Assembly (NCBI GenBank): GCA_003260075.1
Contig: QLIY01000452.1
Coordinates: 1-64,000, forward strand
DNA: 64,000 nt
Source of the DNA: Phallusia mammillata
Lineage: Eukaryota; Chordata; Ascidiacea; Phlebobranchia; Ascidiidae
Reading direction: 5' to 3'
The translations under genes were made by a program, and so were the position numbers. The notes under the pieces are model-generated. The model was not told the DNA's origin, searched no databases, and saw nothing but the letters and a program-made list of their open reading frames with translations. Positions 32,271-46,600 of this stretch are shown here, piece by piece (position 1 is the first letter of the stretch; each line of letters opens with the position of its first letter).

Positions 32271-35200
32271 ATGACGACCTTACCAGCTATCAAGAGAAAA
32301 GGAACGGCAGGATCAAATAAAGACAGAAGTAAGTTTGAATATAGTACCTATTCTGAATGCTGTGTGTTATATTGCATGGAGTGGGTTACTGCTGGCTAAA
32401 TGGTGTGGCCACAGTTAAGGCGTACAGAGTGAAACTATGCATTTGTGAGATTTTGCTTATGGGCTACTGTATAATGCTTGACATCAGTCTTTAACTAGGT
32501 TACTGTGATTGTCTGTTAGGGGGCTGTGTCAAACAAATGTCAATAAAAAGGGATACTTTTTAAATTATGTGCTTGCGAGTTTAGAAAATAAGCATTTACT
32601 TTGAATGGTATCATTAATGGTTGCACATTTTCTCTAAAAGTTTCTAAATTGTTTTTGCAGCGTCTTCACTAAGTACTAAGAATATGAGGTTCATGACATG
32701 GAAGGATCGGGAATTATTAAAACAACAGAATATTCGAGATGAAAAGCCGACCATGACTAAAGTTGAAACAGCAACGTAATGATAAGTTCTTATGAATCTG
32801 ATCATGTTTACTAAGTGTTCCTATAATGAATTAACAATATATGAATAGCAAACACTGTATTCTATTTTAGACAAAACCGCTTTTGTTGTAAATAATACAA
32901 GATTGTTCTATCAGGTATCGAAACTCATACAAACACAACCTGTGCATAGCGATGCTGAAAGATGGTTTTCATAAATCATTTGATGAACTGTTTAGTCTCA
33001 TTGAAATGCGGAAAGCTGAGCGAGAGGAAAGTGGACCAGACTCTGTACTCTGGCAGGTATAAACTGGCATGCTACTACAGACAACTGGTTAATTGAATCC
33101 TCATTCCACCAAGTACATTATGCAATTGCCAACAATTAGCTGTAGATAAGTTGTATGTTTTATATGCAAGGAGGGAATAGCTGTGGCTTTCTGAAAATAT
33201 GAAGCAATATGGTTAATCGCATGCTGGCGAATATGCAATTATCTGTTTCATTAAACATGGGTTGGGAATCTAAAGCCTGTTACTTGTGAGCAAAAAAATC
33301 TAGTTATTTTTCTTGGTTAATTGCATGAAATAGATTGGCAATATGAATACTGCCTTTGATAAACTAGAACCTGCAATAAATATAACACACCATGCAAACT
33401 TAAACCTGCAGTACAAAATGCCTTTGTTCAAAATTGCCAATTTTTGTGATGAACAGGAAAAGTCTCTCGAAGAACAAGAAGAAAAACTAGACCAAATCTG
33501 GTTGTACCTAACCAAAGCTGAATCTTCACTTCGTGCAGGTGAACTTGCTATGATATTGATGTGATAAAAATTCTCTCTTATATACATGTATGTATATACC
33601 ATTCAAGACAGGTATGCATCACATCCACTTAGACTGGGTCTCTTGGCTCAAAATTGCCACAAAAATTTACATCTTTTCATTTATTTACAAATTTCAGTGA
33701 CAAAGTAAGATACAGTGTCTAGACTGCTGACCAAAGCTGATAAATTTGATGAGTCGCTATGCATACAGGATTTTATCACAAGGCGATGAGTCACCCTTTC
33801 CCCTAGGAAAGCCGTAATGAGTAATTTTTTATAGGTAAATGGGAAGAGGTGTACATGTGCAGGCATAAACTGGCCGAGTACTTTCTGGAATCGGAAGACA
33901 GATGGCTTTCGGACCATTTCTACAAAACTGCCCTTGAATCAAGCCTCAATATTAGACTCGATGGACACAGAAGAGAAGCTGAGGCACGATGTAATATGGG
34001 ATTGTCGCATGAAAGAAATGGTTAGTCTTAATTAAATGCAGTGGTTTAACCTTTACAATCCACATTTTTGTATAAATGGTAACAAAGTTTATGTAAATGC
34101 CAGAGTTTAAGAAGCATAAAGTCATTGGTTTACAACAGTTTGACATGTGGATATGCAGAATGTTATGTTGTTTATGACACTTTATCCTGCATACAGACAA
34201 TTTGCCAAGGCTAAGTATTGTTTAATTTAACTTGAAAATCTAATGTGATTTTGTACCTGTTTGTAAAGGAAAAAAGGTATCTTGTGACCTTTACAAATTG
34301 CGACAACAAACCGCCCTGTGTCTCAAATTTGACCTCTAAAATGGACCCGATGAAATTCTTGTGTGCGCATTTGTGCAGTCATGCAAAGAAACACACCGCT
34401 GCAATTTAACAAGCCTTGTAATGGTTTTGACTCCATGGCTAGACACTTATTTTGCTACATTGTCCTTTTGGCCTGCAAATTTTATAGATCCCAAATTGTG
34501 TTTTAAATCTACAATACATCGTTACAACTTTAGATACACATGTGGGTTTGAAAAGGAACATATGGCCCTTTTTGGTGTTGAAATTCCGGTTGTTTAATGA
34601 GCCGCTCGCATGATTTAAGCCCTGGCGATTCATTGAGGCGGCGGGCCGCGAGATTGCTCTTTGAAGTCGGGCAATAGGCTGTGTTTTGGTTTTCCGCGTG
34701 GTGCCGACCCACCTTGTGTTGCTAGGGATTAACCGGTCTATCTCGAGTTTAAATATTGACTCGCTTACCTTTTCCTGTGCCCAAACGGTGTAGCCGATTA
34801 GGGGTCCTACTACTCTCTACACAACGCTTTTAGTGGGGTTTCGCCGGTGAAAAAATGCCCTTTGTTTGCCGGCGTGGCTTGGCAAACCCCCATGTGGTTG
34901 TTTACTAGGAATTTGCTGAAATCACTTTCGGAAGCAAACTGGTTTCCGACTGATCTATTGTTGTTGCTAGGTAACCCTTTGCGGACGGTGTTAGAGCGTT
35001 TTTTCCACTGATTTATTTTTGTATAATGTAGTTTTAATTGACGCCGGTAAAACAAAAGCGTGTAATGTTGTGTTTCTTTATGATTCATGCTCTTTTTCAG
35101 AAAATGTTTTTCGATAATATAATAAACATATATTTGATCGATAACATAATAACAATAATATGTGACAAGTCACGGCTTTTGTACAATTTTTAGCATTTTA

Positions 35201-38200
35201 CAGCGAAATTTGCATTTTACAAATCCCTGCAAATCCTGTGACTGACAATAGATAATATTTCTACCTTTAAATCGAATAACATTACAAATTTTACTTGCAC
35301 ACGACCAATGTGACATATAAATCCAGCAATGGCTGACAGGAGATGATATTTTTAGCTTTAAAACGTACACTATTTCTGATTTTTCATACACACGAGTAGT
35401 GTATAAATACTCACCGACGAGACGACAAAATTTTATCAATATATGTGATGGGGGGGGGGGCGACCAATGTGACATATAAATCCAGCAATGTCTGACAGGA
35501 GATGATATTTTTAGCTTTAAATCGTACACTATTTCTGATTTTTCATGCACACGAGTAGTATATAAATACTCACCGACGAGACGACAAAATTTTATCAATA
35601 TATGTGATATCAGATTTGAGTCAGCGACTTTAGCTGTCTCCGGCTCAAAACAGACAAACCTATATATTATATGCATCACACCTTCCTTTTGCTGACTGTA
35701 AATAAATACAACGCGCTTGTAGTTGTCGCAACAAATCAGATGGTGGAGCAAAAGTTTAGGACAAGGTCGCATTAAATGAGTCAATCATGACATGCCTTCC
35801 GGGAAAAAGAAATCTGCAAGTTATTTAGTATGTTGGAAAAGCTATCAGTGTTGTTTCTCAATTCCCAATAACCGGTTCTTGGTATGTAACAAACCAAATA
35901 GTTCGGGTAGAATCATCCAAATGCGGCTAAACTTGAAACGATAGGTGCTGTTGTTTAGGAGAGAAATGTGTTTAGTAATCCGAAAACTCGTTATTGACGC
36001 CCCAAAGGGCTTTGCATAAACATAACCTACACATACAACATTTTTGCTTACGAGACTGGTATTTTGTTAAGGCATTATTTTTGATAAAAATAGCTATCTT
36101 CTCGTGCGGTAATTCGGCAATAATCAAAGTTGTTTTGCATCAAAAACTTCGGTCAAAATTTGTGGTCAATATATGGTTTATATAGGTCGATACTTTGGTT
36201 ACATCAGGTTTTGATTTTTCCGCTTCGGAGCAAGCTTGCTATCAAAAGCAAAAAAAATATTGAAATAGTGCTCAAAATCGCACCACAAAAGTGCTTTTTA
36301 TGGCGGAGTAGCCTACAACATGTAAACAATGAACTTTTCATCATTACCCAAACAACGGCCAAATGAATATGACCATCAGGCTTTCAAACGCAAACACAAA
36401 TTTGGACACTTCACAAACTAAGCACAAACACCAAATACCCATAACAAAACACAAACAACAATGTTTCCGACTTCATAACAAATCCTTGTAAACCCAAACG
36501 CCCCATGACTACAATGTCGACAATTCCTATTATGGAAGGTGTGGTTCGCTGTTTGTATCGGTTTCAAAACAAGCGACTGATGTTAACCCATCTTTATCCG
36601 GGTCAAGCCTCTATCTGGATACCTGGGGCACTTAACTTACCCCGGGGTTTGCGCAAATTCCCCACCCTTACCCCTTTTGTACATACAAGTGTTGCAACTA
36701 TCGTCTTTTATGTTCAGGCGACTTGAAAGCGGCCGCCGATGAGATGGAAAAGGCGCATCACTTGAGTTTAGGTCGGATGTGGATGGCTGGCGCGGCCTCG
36801 ACGCTCCATAAAGTCGTGTGTCGGCATTTATCCAGGTGGGTTACGCCTCTGTGCTTGTGGGAGTTTACCGAATGCGAGAATCCTATTTGATTCAGGTTTC
36901 CCGTAGTAGGGTTTAATGTGTGGAATATGCCATCATTTTTGAACCAAGCTTAATATGCTTCTAAAGTGAATAGAAATGAAAACGAAAGTTTGCACGCAAA
37001 AGGTTAATTTTTGAGCGAGAGACATTTGACTCTTTGGCTTATTTGGGTAAAATCAACATCACTTTTTCATCAGAAGATAAATGCAACTATGCATTGTCGC
37101 GAATTCGGTCGGTAAAATGTCATTAAACGTGCCGTATGTTGTTTGCGAAAAGCAATGCCTTTGCTTAACGTTTCAAATCTTCAAAAAAAATATCAGCGAA
37201 CTCTAGGAATGATTAACGAGACTGGCAAATCTTGAAGGCCAATGAGTTAACGTCGTGGTTTAGTGACCCCTGTTTCAAATCAGGTGAATCCAACAAAAAC
37301 ACAGATTTGCCTTTGAACTTAATTGCGCGCAATTCCTGAACTTTCGTGCGTTTCAACACAAAATATCGAATCCCACGCGCAACGAAACAACACAAACAAA
37401 AACGTTTTCCCAACCAAATCTCGTCGTGCCTTCCGCCAAACGACCACATTCGAAATTTCAAATGTTGCTAACTGAGGAGAAAAGCCTTTCCGACCTTCGT
37501 GACCCACCAAACCCATACAGCTGGGACACGTCATCTTCCGGTTGCTTTGTGTTGCGTTAGGTGGGACCACATGTGTGGTGTAGATAAAGTATGGGCGTGC
37601 TGGGCACTTTACATGTGTGTGAAAGGGGACAACCCTAATTTCAAAGGCGTGTTTGCTCAATGACGAATATGGGGATGGTCTTACGCTGCTCGAAATGGCA
37701 AAAACGTTTTACTTTGTCTAAATGTTTTTGTTTGTTTAGTTTTGTTTCAGTGCAGTTGCGGCCTTGATCACGGTGACATAGTAATTCTGTTTTTAACGAG
37801 CCATACTATCCGTCATTTCTGCGCAACCCGTGATGGTGAAATAACCTTAGTTACCACATGACGCCCGTATACCTCATGACCCGGACGAATGGGCGTTATT
37901 TGCCAGTAACATAACTACATGGTCCCCCTACATGCATCAGATTTATTTTATTTGTGATATGCTGCGTGTAATTTGCATTAAAACTTAACTGCGATTTTGT
38001 ACAATATTTGTTAATCACTCTGTGAAATATCGCTTACCAACGTTCCTGACTGTCGTTTCTGGGCGATTTTTTCGGGAGAACAATTTTGTGACCATATGAC
38101 AGATCATCCAGAAACGCTATCTCAGTGTATCCAACATGTGTCATAAAGGCCTTCTGTAACAGCCCACTTATCTTTACATTCGTGCCCTGGAACTTTTGTT

Positions 38201-41200
38201 AGGACGCAGGGTAATATCGAACTACAAATCCTTGGACACAAAAAACAGTATATTTTTAAGCCATCTGGCATGGCAGCTTACATCAACATAATATTTTGTG
38301 GTAGAATGTACACGACCCTGGCCGAGCGATCATCCACAGTTATCGACGCCCAGAAGCTGTTGCACCGCTCATACGATATGTCAAAAGAGGGTGAAGACCC
38401 GCTACAAGAGGCGACGGCTGCGCTGAGACTAGGACGAAACTACGAGCTTGCCAAAGACTCGGAAACTGCTATCGAGGTAAACATACAATTTTGCAAATCA
38501 ATAGATATTTTTTTATGTTTGGAGGTTTCAGTTTAGACTTAGGGGAATTTGAGTACAGAAAGAGAGATATTCTTTCCATTTCTAAATTTTTGCGCAGGAA
38601 AATGAGGATAAGCGGCGTTCAAACCAAAAAAATGAAAATAGTCCTTCACTACCAAACCGCTTTTTCTATATCTATGTTTTATTAATAGTAAACGAACAAA
38701 ATTAATGATTTTTATTACCAACAAATGCCTTGTTGGTTGTATTTATAAGTCAAAATAGTAGTACTAATGAAAAATAAGTACGGAAAAGATTGTTTATTAT
38801 TTTTTAGGCAAAATTTGCCCTTTGTAGCACACATATTAACCCATATTACGTGGTCACAAATAACTTTTCCCCATGCATTCCAAAAATGCCATTCAATCAT
38901 CACAATAGCCAATACTCTTCTCATACAGCGTGTGAACTTGGCTTGCTTCTACTAAACGCCTGTCTATATTTGGCACTGAATTTACGCAAAGGTCTGACCG
39001 CCATACTTAGGGGATGACTGGCGCGTACTAAAGCACTATGTGATGTGGCTTGTACATGATATCTCATGGATAGCAAAGTTACGTTTCTCTTTCATGATCG
39101 TCACTGATAAACTGTTGCCGCATAAGAAGTGGTGCAAAGATAAACGTCGTTTTTTAGTCAGTTGTGGCTTGCTGACTCACTTTTGATTCGGTTTTTGGGG
39201 CAAGATACTTTGTAACCGTTTGAAGTACATCCGTAAGATAAAGAACCGAGATTTTTAATATAGATTGAAATTGTTGCATGATGCGCCAAAAAATGTTTGT
39301 AACAGATTTTAAATGATTGCCTCGTTAGAAAAAATACTTTTAAAAGAACGAGTATATGTTTCAAAAGCGAAATTTTGCCTTTAAAATACTTTAGCACAGT
39401 GGCTCCTAACCTTTGTCCACGAATTCAAAAACCCTTAATCAAGATTAAAAAAACACTTTTTCATTTCTCCCCAATAAACTACATAGTAGATGCCAAACTG
39501 TACAAATATCATTTATTGGGTCTTTTTTCAGCCTCATTGGGTATATTTTCAGAGATGAAGTGTCCATTTACAAACCACATGTACGAATTTAAGTAAATTC
39601 CTCCCTGGTTGGGAACCACTGCATTAGCATGACAAAATAATTTACATGTAAGATTTTATTTGACAGATTGGATTAGAGTAAAATGGTTTTACATGCATGA
39701 AAATTACCCAGCAATGCACCCACGCTGTAAAAACCGCCTATCAACCCATTTGGCTCCGTACCAATCTGTGTGCAAACGGAGCAATTACACTAAATTATCC
39801 TTACGTCAAAGCCTACCAATTACCCCACTTTTTCCCGACTATGCGGATACTTTAGGCTTGCCTATGTACGCAGCGATTAGTTAATAAAGCCCTCGTCAGA
39901 AACTCTTCACTTAATATAGGTCTTCACTTACCTCGCTTGACCGCTGCCCAACTTGACAAGGCAAAGTCCCATCCAAACGAAACGCTTACTCAACGTCGCC
40001 TAGTTGATGAAGCGTTTTTTTTTTAATCGACTTGTACTCCCGGGTTGGTTTGTAGTAAATGACGACTTATAGCTTAGTCAGAGTTGCTTTTAAGATTATG
40101 GACAGAAAAGAATATGCCCTGAAAAGTTACGTGTTTAGCGCAACCACATGAGCATCTTAAATGCAACATATTTTGTGAATGAACAGGAAAATCTGAGGGA
40201 CATTGATAACACATTATGTCTATAAACGTATTTTTATGGGTAAACATTGCAAGAAATTTGATCCTGTTCATTTATCGTGCATTTCTGCAGCATTGTATCA
40301 CGGGCATTTACAAAGCACATGATTGCAGAGAGTGGGTTAGGGTTCATTGCAAGGTACAAATAATGCGGTCAAAATGCAGTTTCCATGCAACAAAATGATC
40401 GTGAGGTATATACAATGATCTTGCAAATATAGTTTCATAAAATCTTATATCTGAACCGAAATTTACCTAACTACACAAAAAAAAACACGATGCGCTTGTC
40501 AAAAACGAATGGACAATCATCTTAATTTAATCTCAATTTTGTACAGCATTTAGGCCGATGCCTGGAGGGAGCCCAGGACCTTGGAGACAGCGAGCTTATT
40601 GGTGAAGTGTGTGAGGCACTGGCCAAGTCCCACCAGACTCAGGGTAATGTGGGACGATCTATCGAGTGCCTGGAACTCTTCGCCGAAACATCACGCACCA
40701 ATAACCACAAACGAAAACTCGTTGATGCGTGCAATTGCCTCGGAGTTGTTTATAACACGCTGGTACGTATTAGCTTTATATATGTCCTCATATTTTTGGG
40801 CATACTTAATAATTTGTTCATTAGGATGTGATTTTGAGTAGGGGATGTTGTACAAACGAATGTTTGTTTTAGAAATATTATTGACAAGAACTTGGAAAGT
40901 AGCTTGATCAAAAGCAAAACTGCAGTAAGCTTTTGCAGATAGTGAATGCATTATATTGTAAACGTTCAAAAATCGCCATTGTTATGACCAGTCTAAAGCG
41001 ATTTTGGCATGCACAGTGTATCATATTGCTCAAAAATCTATAAAGAGGTTGTATGTTTGATCGAGTGTTCGTGTTTACGACAAATGTGAGATTCAAAATT
41101 GACATGTTGCACGAAATTTAGCACAAAGATTAGATAATGTTTTATAAGAACCTCGGTTCTATTATTTAAAATTGCATTTAAAAGCATCTGAAAAATTTTC

Positions 41201-43243
41201 ACGTTCTTAGATAACCTTGGTGTTATTATACACCGGTGTTGTTTTCGCCGAATTCGGTTTCTAAACTTTCAACCCAACAACAAGTTTGTCAGCAATTAGT
41301 AACGTTTGCATTGACAAAAACAGGTGGGTTCCCACAAAACCGAGTGAGTCATTACTCGTCCGGGGTTTTACCCGAAAAAAAGAATTTTATTCATCAAAAA
41401 ACAAGTGGGTACGTGGGAATTCCAGGTGACGTCACGTGTTACGTCATTCGATGCATATATTACCGTGACGCAGCAAAACAAACCGTTACACATCAAAAAG
41501 TGACAATTCATGTTATTCCTATTGCAGTCTAAATCTCAGTCGCAGTGTTGACTCGTAGCGCCAACTAACGACCAAACTCGCCTGACAACGAGTTTTAATA
41601 TTATCAAGTATTTGTGCTATTATTTTGGTGCCTAAGAGCACAAGGATTAGCTTGATAAAATGCGGTGAATCGTTTAAAAACATAGAAAGTTTGGTGACCA
41701 CACGAATTGTTTTAATTTACTTATAAGTGTTTTACTGCACAAGATCTCTGGCAGATCAGTCAGATTTCTGATCTCTTTGAAGAAAAAATATATAACTGTG
41801 CATTGTATTTATGCGAGTTTTAAAGCGCTTTTACTGATCGTTGTCGGTCGTTAAGGCAGTGTTTCATAATCATTTTAGGTCTGGGAATATTTTGCCTTAA
41901 CAAATTTTTTGCGGACTAAAATGTGAATAATGAAACAGTAAATCATATTACGTCACGCGAATTGAACACCGAATCAATTTGATTGAATACGCGTTACACC
42001 GAATCAAGCCAGTCTCCCAAGCATTCCCATATGGTGCCTTGCTTTCAACGGGCCTGGCCTACCATAATTTATCGATATGTATGCCGTGATCGCTCGTCTG
42101 GGTGGACGCTTCAGGGCTGATCCCAGTATGATTGTATGCATCTTAACAGCTAAGAGCTACCACTCAGCTAATAAAACAGTATGTATAGTTAAACTTATTT
42201 TTGCATCGAAACCTTTTTACGGACTTGGGTTTGGAAACTAAGCAACATACAACCATGTTTTAACACGCATCCCCAAAGTAGCACAAGCGATCTTTAATTC
42301 TTCACAAAAACGCAGGGTCACTACGACAAAGCTGTGAACCACTTTGACTCGGCTTACGGAGTGGCGACGGAGTTACAGCAAGATGTGGAAGAGTCCGGAG
42401 TACAATTGGGAATCGCCAAGGGCAACCAGCTGCTAAATGCATTCAAGCAGAACATGGAGATTCCGTCACGCTTCATGCTTGACCGAATATCGATTTGGAA
42501 AGACGAACGAGCAAACGAATTTGGGCAACCATTACCAACAAGTAAGAAATTACTTTGTTCAGTTATATTAAACCAGGCCTTCTTATCCTTGGTGAAACCG
42601 TCTACCTTTCGAGGTTATGTATAATTAGGTGGCGAAAGCGCGTTAGTCATGTGACACATTGGCTCAGAGTTGTAAGCGGGCCCGAAATTCGAACCCGAAC
42701 CTGGTCCAAACCAAAATCGTTTTTGAGCAACCCGTTTATCCCCGAGAGTTTAACAATTCTTCATTAGGTCACGTCTGTGGTCAAAACGACTTCTTGTTGT
42801 AAAAAATAGTGCAAAAGTAGCCGCTGGCATTTAAAAGATGAGAAACCCTGGATCCGATGGAAAACAGTTTTGATGGAACAATTGTCCACTTAACTAGCAT
42901 TATGTAAAGTTTCACGAAACACTGAATCCTAACTATTTTCCATGAGTTGATTGCAGTGTACATAAGCTGTCATCAACTTCAACCAACTCTGGAAGTTACA
43001 CAAAACACATTAATGTCGTATCACTGAGTTTGCATAGATTCCCAACACAGCCGCTGTGCATATTCAACGATTTTAATTCTCCCTACCTCTTTTTAAGCCT
43101 TAAACTGCTATTGTCAGGCCCAATACAACGTCTTACGTTATGCTCTAGTTTCTTTTTCAGAGTACGAAACTCCTCCTAAGACTCCGGAGAAAATCCCTGA
43201 TCCCACGGAACCATTCTGGGAGGTAGAAAGGATGCAGACGTGA
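32271..43243 (+). CDS. TTC29: TTC29, tetratricopeptide repeat axonemal protein, 10 exons
   Basis: Exons: 32271-32328, 32661-32775, 32915-33056, 33457-33538, 33835-34020, 36718-36835, 38305-38476, 40547-40762, 42316-42541, 43161-43243 (stop TGA). All boundaries are GT-AG and phases agree; total 1398 nt, 465 residues, against about 475 in human. The start MTTLPAIKRKG resembles the mammalian start, and the conserved block YRNSYKHNLCIAMLKDGFHKSF (first 20: YRNSYKHNLCIAMLKDGFHK) spans exon 3. Exons 5-9 carry TPR-type helices (for example EDRWLSDHFYKTALE, GNVGRSIECLELFAE, GHYDKAVNHFDSAYG); the C terminus is Pro/Lys-rich. TTC29 is needed for sperm flagellar structure and intraflagellar transport; the axoneme is the expected location. 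An X-box lies upstream. Introns hold a G join (35450), a hAT MITE (39397-39621) and a SINE (near 42630). Confidence 0.95.
35450..35460. other. Oligo-G join 10 in a TTC29 intron
   Basis: Eleven G between copies of about 145 bp (about 35304-35449 and 35461-35608), which differ at several bases. The intron between TTC29 exons 5 and 6 is therefore overstated in length. Confidence 0.85.
39397..39621. mobile_element. hAT-type MITE (225 bp)
   Basis: Ends are CAGTGGCTCCTAACC and GGTTGGGAACCACTG, imperfect inverted repeats of the hAT type. The flanks are CTTTAGCA (39389-39396) and CATTAGCA (39622-39629), an 8-bp target duplication with one mismatch. No transposase frame. It lies in the TTC29 intron between exons 7 and 8. 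Terminal sequence is related to the element at 63113-63571. Confidence 0.8.
42625..42700 (+). repeat. tRNA-derived SINE-like head
   Basis: An A-box-like segment (TGGCGAAAGCG, 42630-42640) and a B-box-like segment (AATTCGAACCC, 42686-42696) stand about 50 bp apart, as in RNA polymerase III promoters of tRNA-derived SINEs. No cloverleaf fold was found, so it is not a tRNA gene. It lies in the last TTC29 intron. The 3' limit is not visible. Confidence 0.4.
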
Positions 43244-43556
43244 CCTCCACGGCCGCATTCTCCGTCTTCCTATCTTACTTCGTGTGTTCGGTAACTTTGT
43301 CATAAAACTGTGAAAAAAATGTTTGTCCGCATGATGTCGCTGGTGAGTAAAATGGTTGGAAACACGCTTTTTTCAAATCAGAGTTTTATTTTTAGGGGTC
43401 ATAAAAAGTCTTGGAGTAAAAATTGCTAACCACACATCTCACTCCGGTATTGATTTTTATGCTTTATGTTTTTTATTATTGATTTTGTGTTATATTTTTA
43501 TGTATCTCCTACACGACGTTGTCAATCCAGGTGTAATGCCCCTGAGTTTATCACCT

Positions 43557-43562
43557 AATAAA
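43557..43562 (+). terminator. Possible TTC29 poly(A) signal
   Basis: AATAAA 314 nt downstream of the TTC29 stop codon is the first canonical hexamer noted on this strand. Use is inferred. Confidence 0.4.
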
Positions 43563-44057
43563 AACATACGATGCATATTTTTTTGAATTCACAACATTTT
43601 ACATTAGTACAGCTCAACGCAACGACTACAGAAAATATGTTATAATAACGTCGTTGGTTAGGAAATGCAAATTTGAAACCGTAAAGTTAAGGACCAGTGG
43701 AATAAAAAATGCTTCATGCGCTATATGGCGATGCTGGGCTTTGGGCCATTAAACTTTTTCACGACGTTATTGATTGGTTGGTGGTCGTAGTGTTATGCAC
43801 AATTTCGGGTCCCCTATAAAGCTTGCCACACCCTCACAAAAAACACTGTTTGGAAAGCACCTTCAGTTAAAATTACCATGAAATGCAACGGTACAAACCC
43901 TAATAAAGTGTCAGCCATGTTCAGACATATCTAACTATGCCACAAACCGTTAATAAATGTTATGATAAACACTACATAAGCAATGGTTCTTATCAAATGA
44001 TGTTAGTTTAAAATCTGATCAACCACAGTAACGTTGTTACATTGTCATTTACATATT

Positions 44058-44067
44058 GGGGGGGGGG
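44058..44067. other. Oligo-G join 11
   Basis: Ten G between copies at about 43958-44057 and 44069-44174; the right copy has a short extra TTGCCAAA-like segment. Confidence 0.85.
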
Positions 44068-46248
44068 CTGTTATGATAAACACTACATAAGCAATGGTTC
44101 TTATCAAATGATTTTAGTTTATTGCCAAAATCTGATCAACCACAGTAACGTTGTTACATTGTCATTTACATATTGTTTTCATTTTACTTGCAAAATTTTA
44201 TAGCATGGTTATGAAACAAAATTTTTGACCCCGCTTCTGGAGTGTTTTTCAAACATCGGCTAAAATGTCTATGTATGAAAATTCTTTACGTAATAGTCAA
44301 TTACGCTGTTGATTTTGGTAAAAATAAAACTTCTTCCATTTTCAAAATACAATCGACCTTGTTGCGTCATCAAACACGACATTTGGACAAATTGGTCCAA
44401 TGATTGGAAAGCGTCCAGGCAAGTAAAACCAACCCCATTATGGCTTGTACAATTTAAGCCGGCCTGTCGTATAGCGAGAACATGTGGTAAATTCATTGGC
44501 AACGCAAGGTGCAAAGCGGACAATGCCATTCACCTTCCACAAAACGATGAATATTTCATACAACTTTCGTGCGATAGCCGTACGCACCTGTTCCCTGCAT
44601 CAAAAATTCATTGTGCAAAGCGCATGATGCTTACGCGGCCTGAACGAGAAACAGGAGAGAAGATAGATTAAAATTCGTGTTTTCGTCACAGCATAAGCAT
44701 AAGCAAAAAACGAGGTATCATGTTTGGTTTGTGCGGATTCAGGGTCCTGCGTCTCAGGCCTTGTGCATTGCATGTCGATCGATTATCCTCAATTATTAAT
44801 GACTGGGGGTGTGTGGCGTCCGCTTTGAATCGTCGATCGCATTCAAGCCCGAGTCGTGGCAAAATACAGAAGGCAACCAGCGTAAACACCCAAGGCCAAG
44901 CTCCATGCAAATACATAGCCTAGCTGGCTGGCGAATCCCTAAGCTGCTGTTAATCACAACTGGAGCTCTCCCGCTACCAGTAACGGCCATTAACGTTTCG
45001 AGATGCGAAACTCGTTCATCAATTCGCGAGACACGGCGTAGAGAGAAAATTTGCCGGATCGGCCGCTGACTAAGTTTTCTCACTGTTATTTGACCGCAAA
45101 TTTGCGCATGCAATTACGACCACAACCCTGTCTGTAAACCGCATGCGTGTTTCATTTTTTCATCTAGGCCTACTAGTTGCTTATACATGTGCATACACAA
45201 TACGACATACGTTCAAAAATTTCAAATTCAGATCAAATTTAGTTATTGTATTTTTTCCATAATACATTCAATTTTTACGATTAGTAGCAATGTACTATTT
45301 AAACAGCATTTAGCAGTAACATCTTTCGCTCAAATCATCGTTTTTTAAGAATCTAAATTTGAGTTCGTTTAGGGGTAACGAAGTCGTAAAAATTTCATTC
45401 TCTTTAGGTCGTTCTTGCTTAAGCGCGATGAAACCTCGTCTGAAAAATGCTTTCGACTACGAAACTGCTTTTATGTTTGGAATACGATTTGGTCAAATAA
45501 AAAAGACAAAATCCTGAAAAATATATTTTCTACGCTTTCATACAACGCCTCTAGTTAAACAATAACAACACGTTTGTGTATAACTACGAAAATCCCGATT
45601 GATATATCTTCGTAGATCGAAAGACGCGACGTTGTATGAAGCTCGGCACCCAAAATAGCGATTTAATAGAAAATCCCGGCAAGTGATTTGGCCCTTCACC
45701 AGTTTGCCTTCATCGCTCACCACTAATTGATCACATTAATCGCAGTCGTGAAACACAAATTGAAGAGACGCAACGAGCATTTAATATTTATTGAAGTTGG
45801 TCATGCATTCGCAATGAAGGTCTGAATATTTTATAAAACATTCGCTTGATAAAATATTGAAAGCACCAGGAAAAAGCCAGTCACATTTTTCTGATCACTT
45901 CTGTGTTCGATGTTACTTGTGACACCGAGAGAACAATCTAGGATAGCAGATCTGTGAACAAGGTAGACAAGTATCAAGCTCTACACGCGTGAACGAGACG
46001 CTTGCATAACGTGGATTACCTTTTGTGGATTTATGTATCGGAAGTTTTAAGAACAAAGAACTCGGATGTAAAAATACGATGTTGCATAACGAACAAGCCA
46101 GCGACAAAGGCAAACGGAAACTGGATTATCTCAAAACCGGCAACGCATGATCCAGTCGAGGATGGTAAACCACGTGACCTGTACGCGTGCCGTCTGCCAC
46201 GATGCGCCCCGGGGGTGCAAACGCGCGGCAGACTCCTTGTGTCGGGAT

Positions 46249-46264
46249 GGGGGGGGGGGGGGGG
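46249..46264. other. Oligo-G join 12 with a very short overlap
   Basis: Sixteen G flanked by the short repeat TGTCGGGATGG on both sides. With G bases belonging to the flanks removed, the run is close to the 10-base unit of the other joins. Confidence 0.7.
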
Positions 46265-46499
46265 TGTCGGGATGGGCATTTAAATCGGACGTCACCCCCT
46301 CATGCTACCGCAGCAACGTGAGTCACGTGTTCAAAGGCACCTGTTGATCGCAAAACTGCATGGAAATCTTATGCATCGAGATTTTTTGTGATTGGGTGCA
46401 ATTTGTGCACTGCGACAACCAATTCAAACTTTGGCAGCTTGCACGCAATAGCAGCAATAAAGTAAACGCTATAATATGCACAAGAAGCCATACATTTGA

Positions 46500-46600
46500 T
46501 TCCCCCACCTAAATGCTCTTTAACGTCCAAACACGCGCAATGTAAAATACAATAGCGAGGAATTGAACCCGTGGTCACAGATTCTGACTAAATAACTTTT
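46500..46600 (-). repeat. SINE-like fragment with a B box
   Basis: On the minus strand GGTTCAATTCC (around 46563) fits the RNA polymerase III B box exactly, followed by CTCGCTATTG and a T-rich tail. No A box was found upstream, so this is at most a 5'-truncated tRNA-derived SINE, not a tRNA gene. Confidence 0.25.

Noticed and set aside
35170..35784. Open frame of about 200 codons on the minus strand with an internal repeat
   Set aside because: The internal repeat is the duplicated sequence around the 35450 G join; the frame exists only because of that join and lies in a TTC29 intron.
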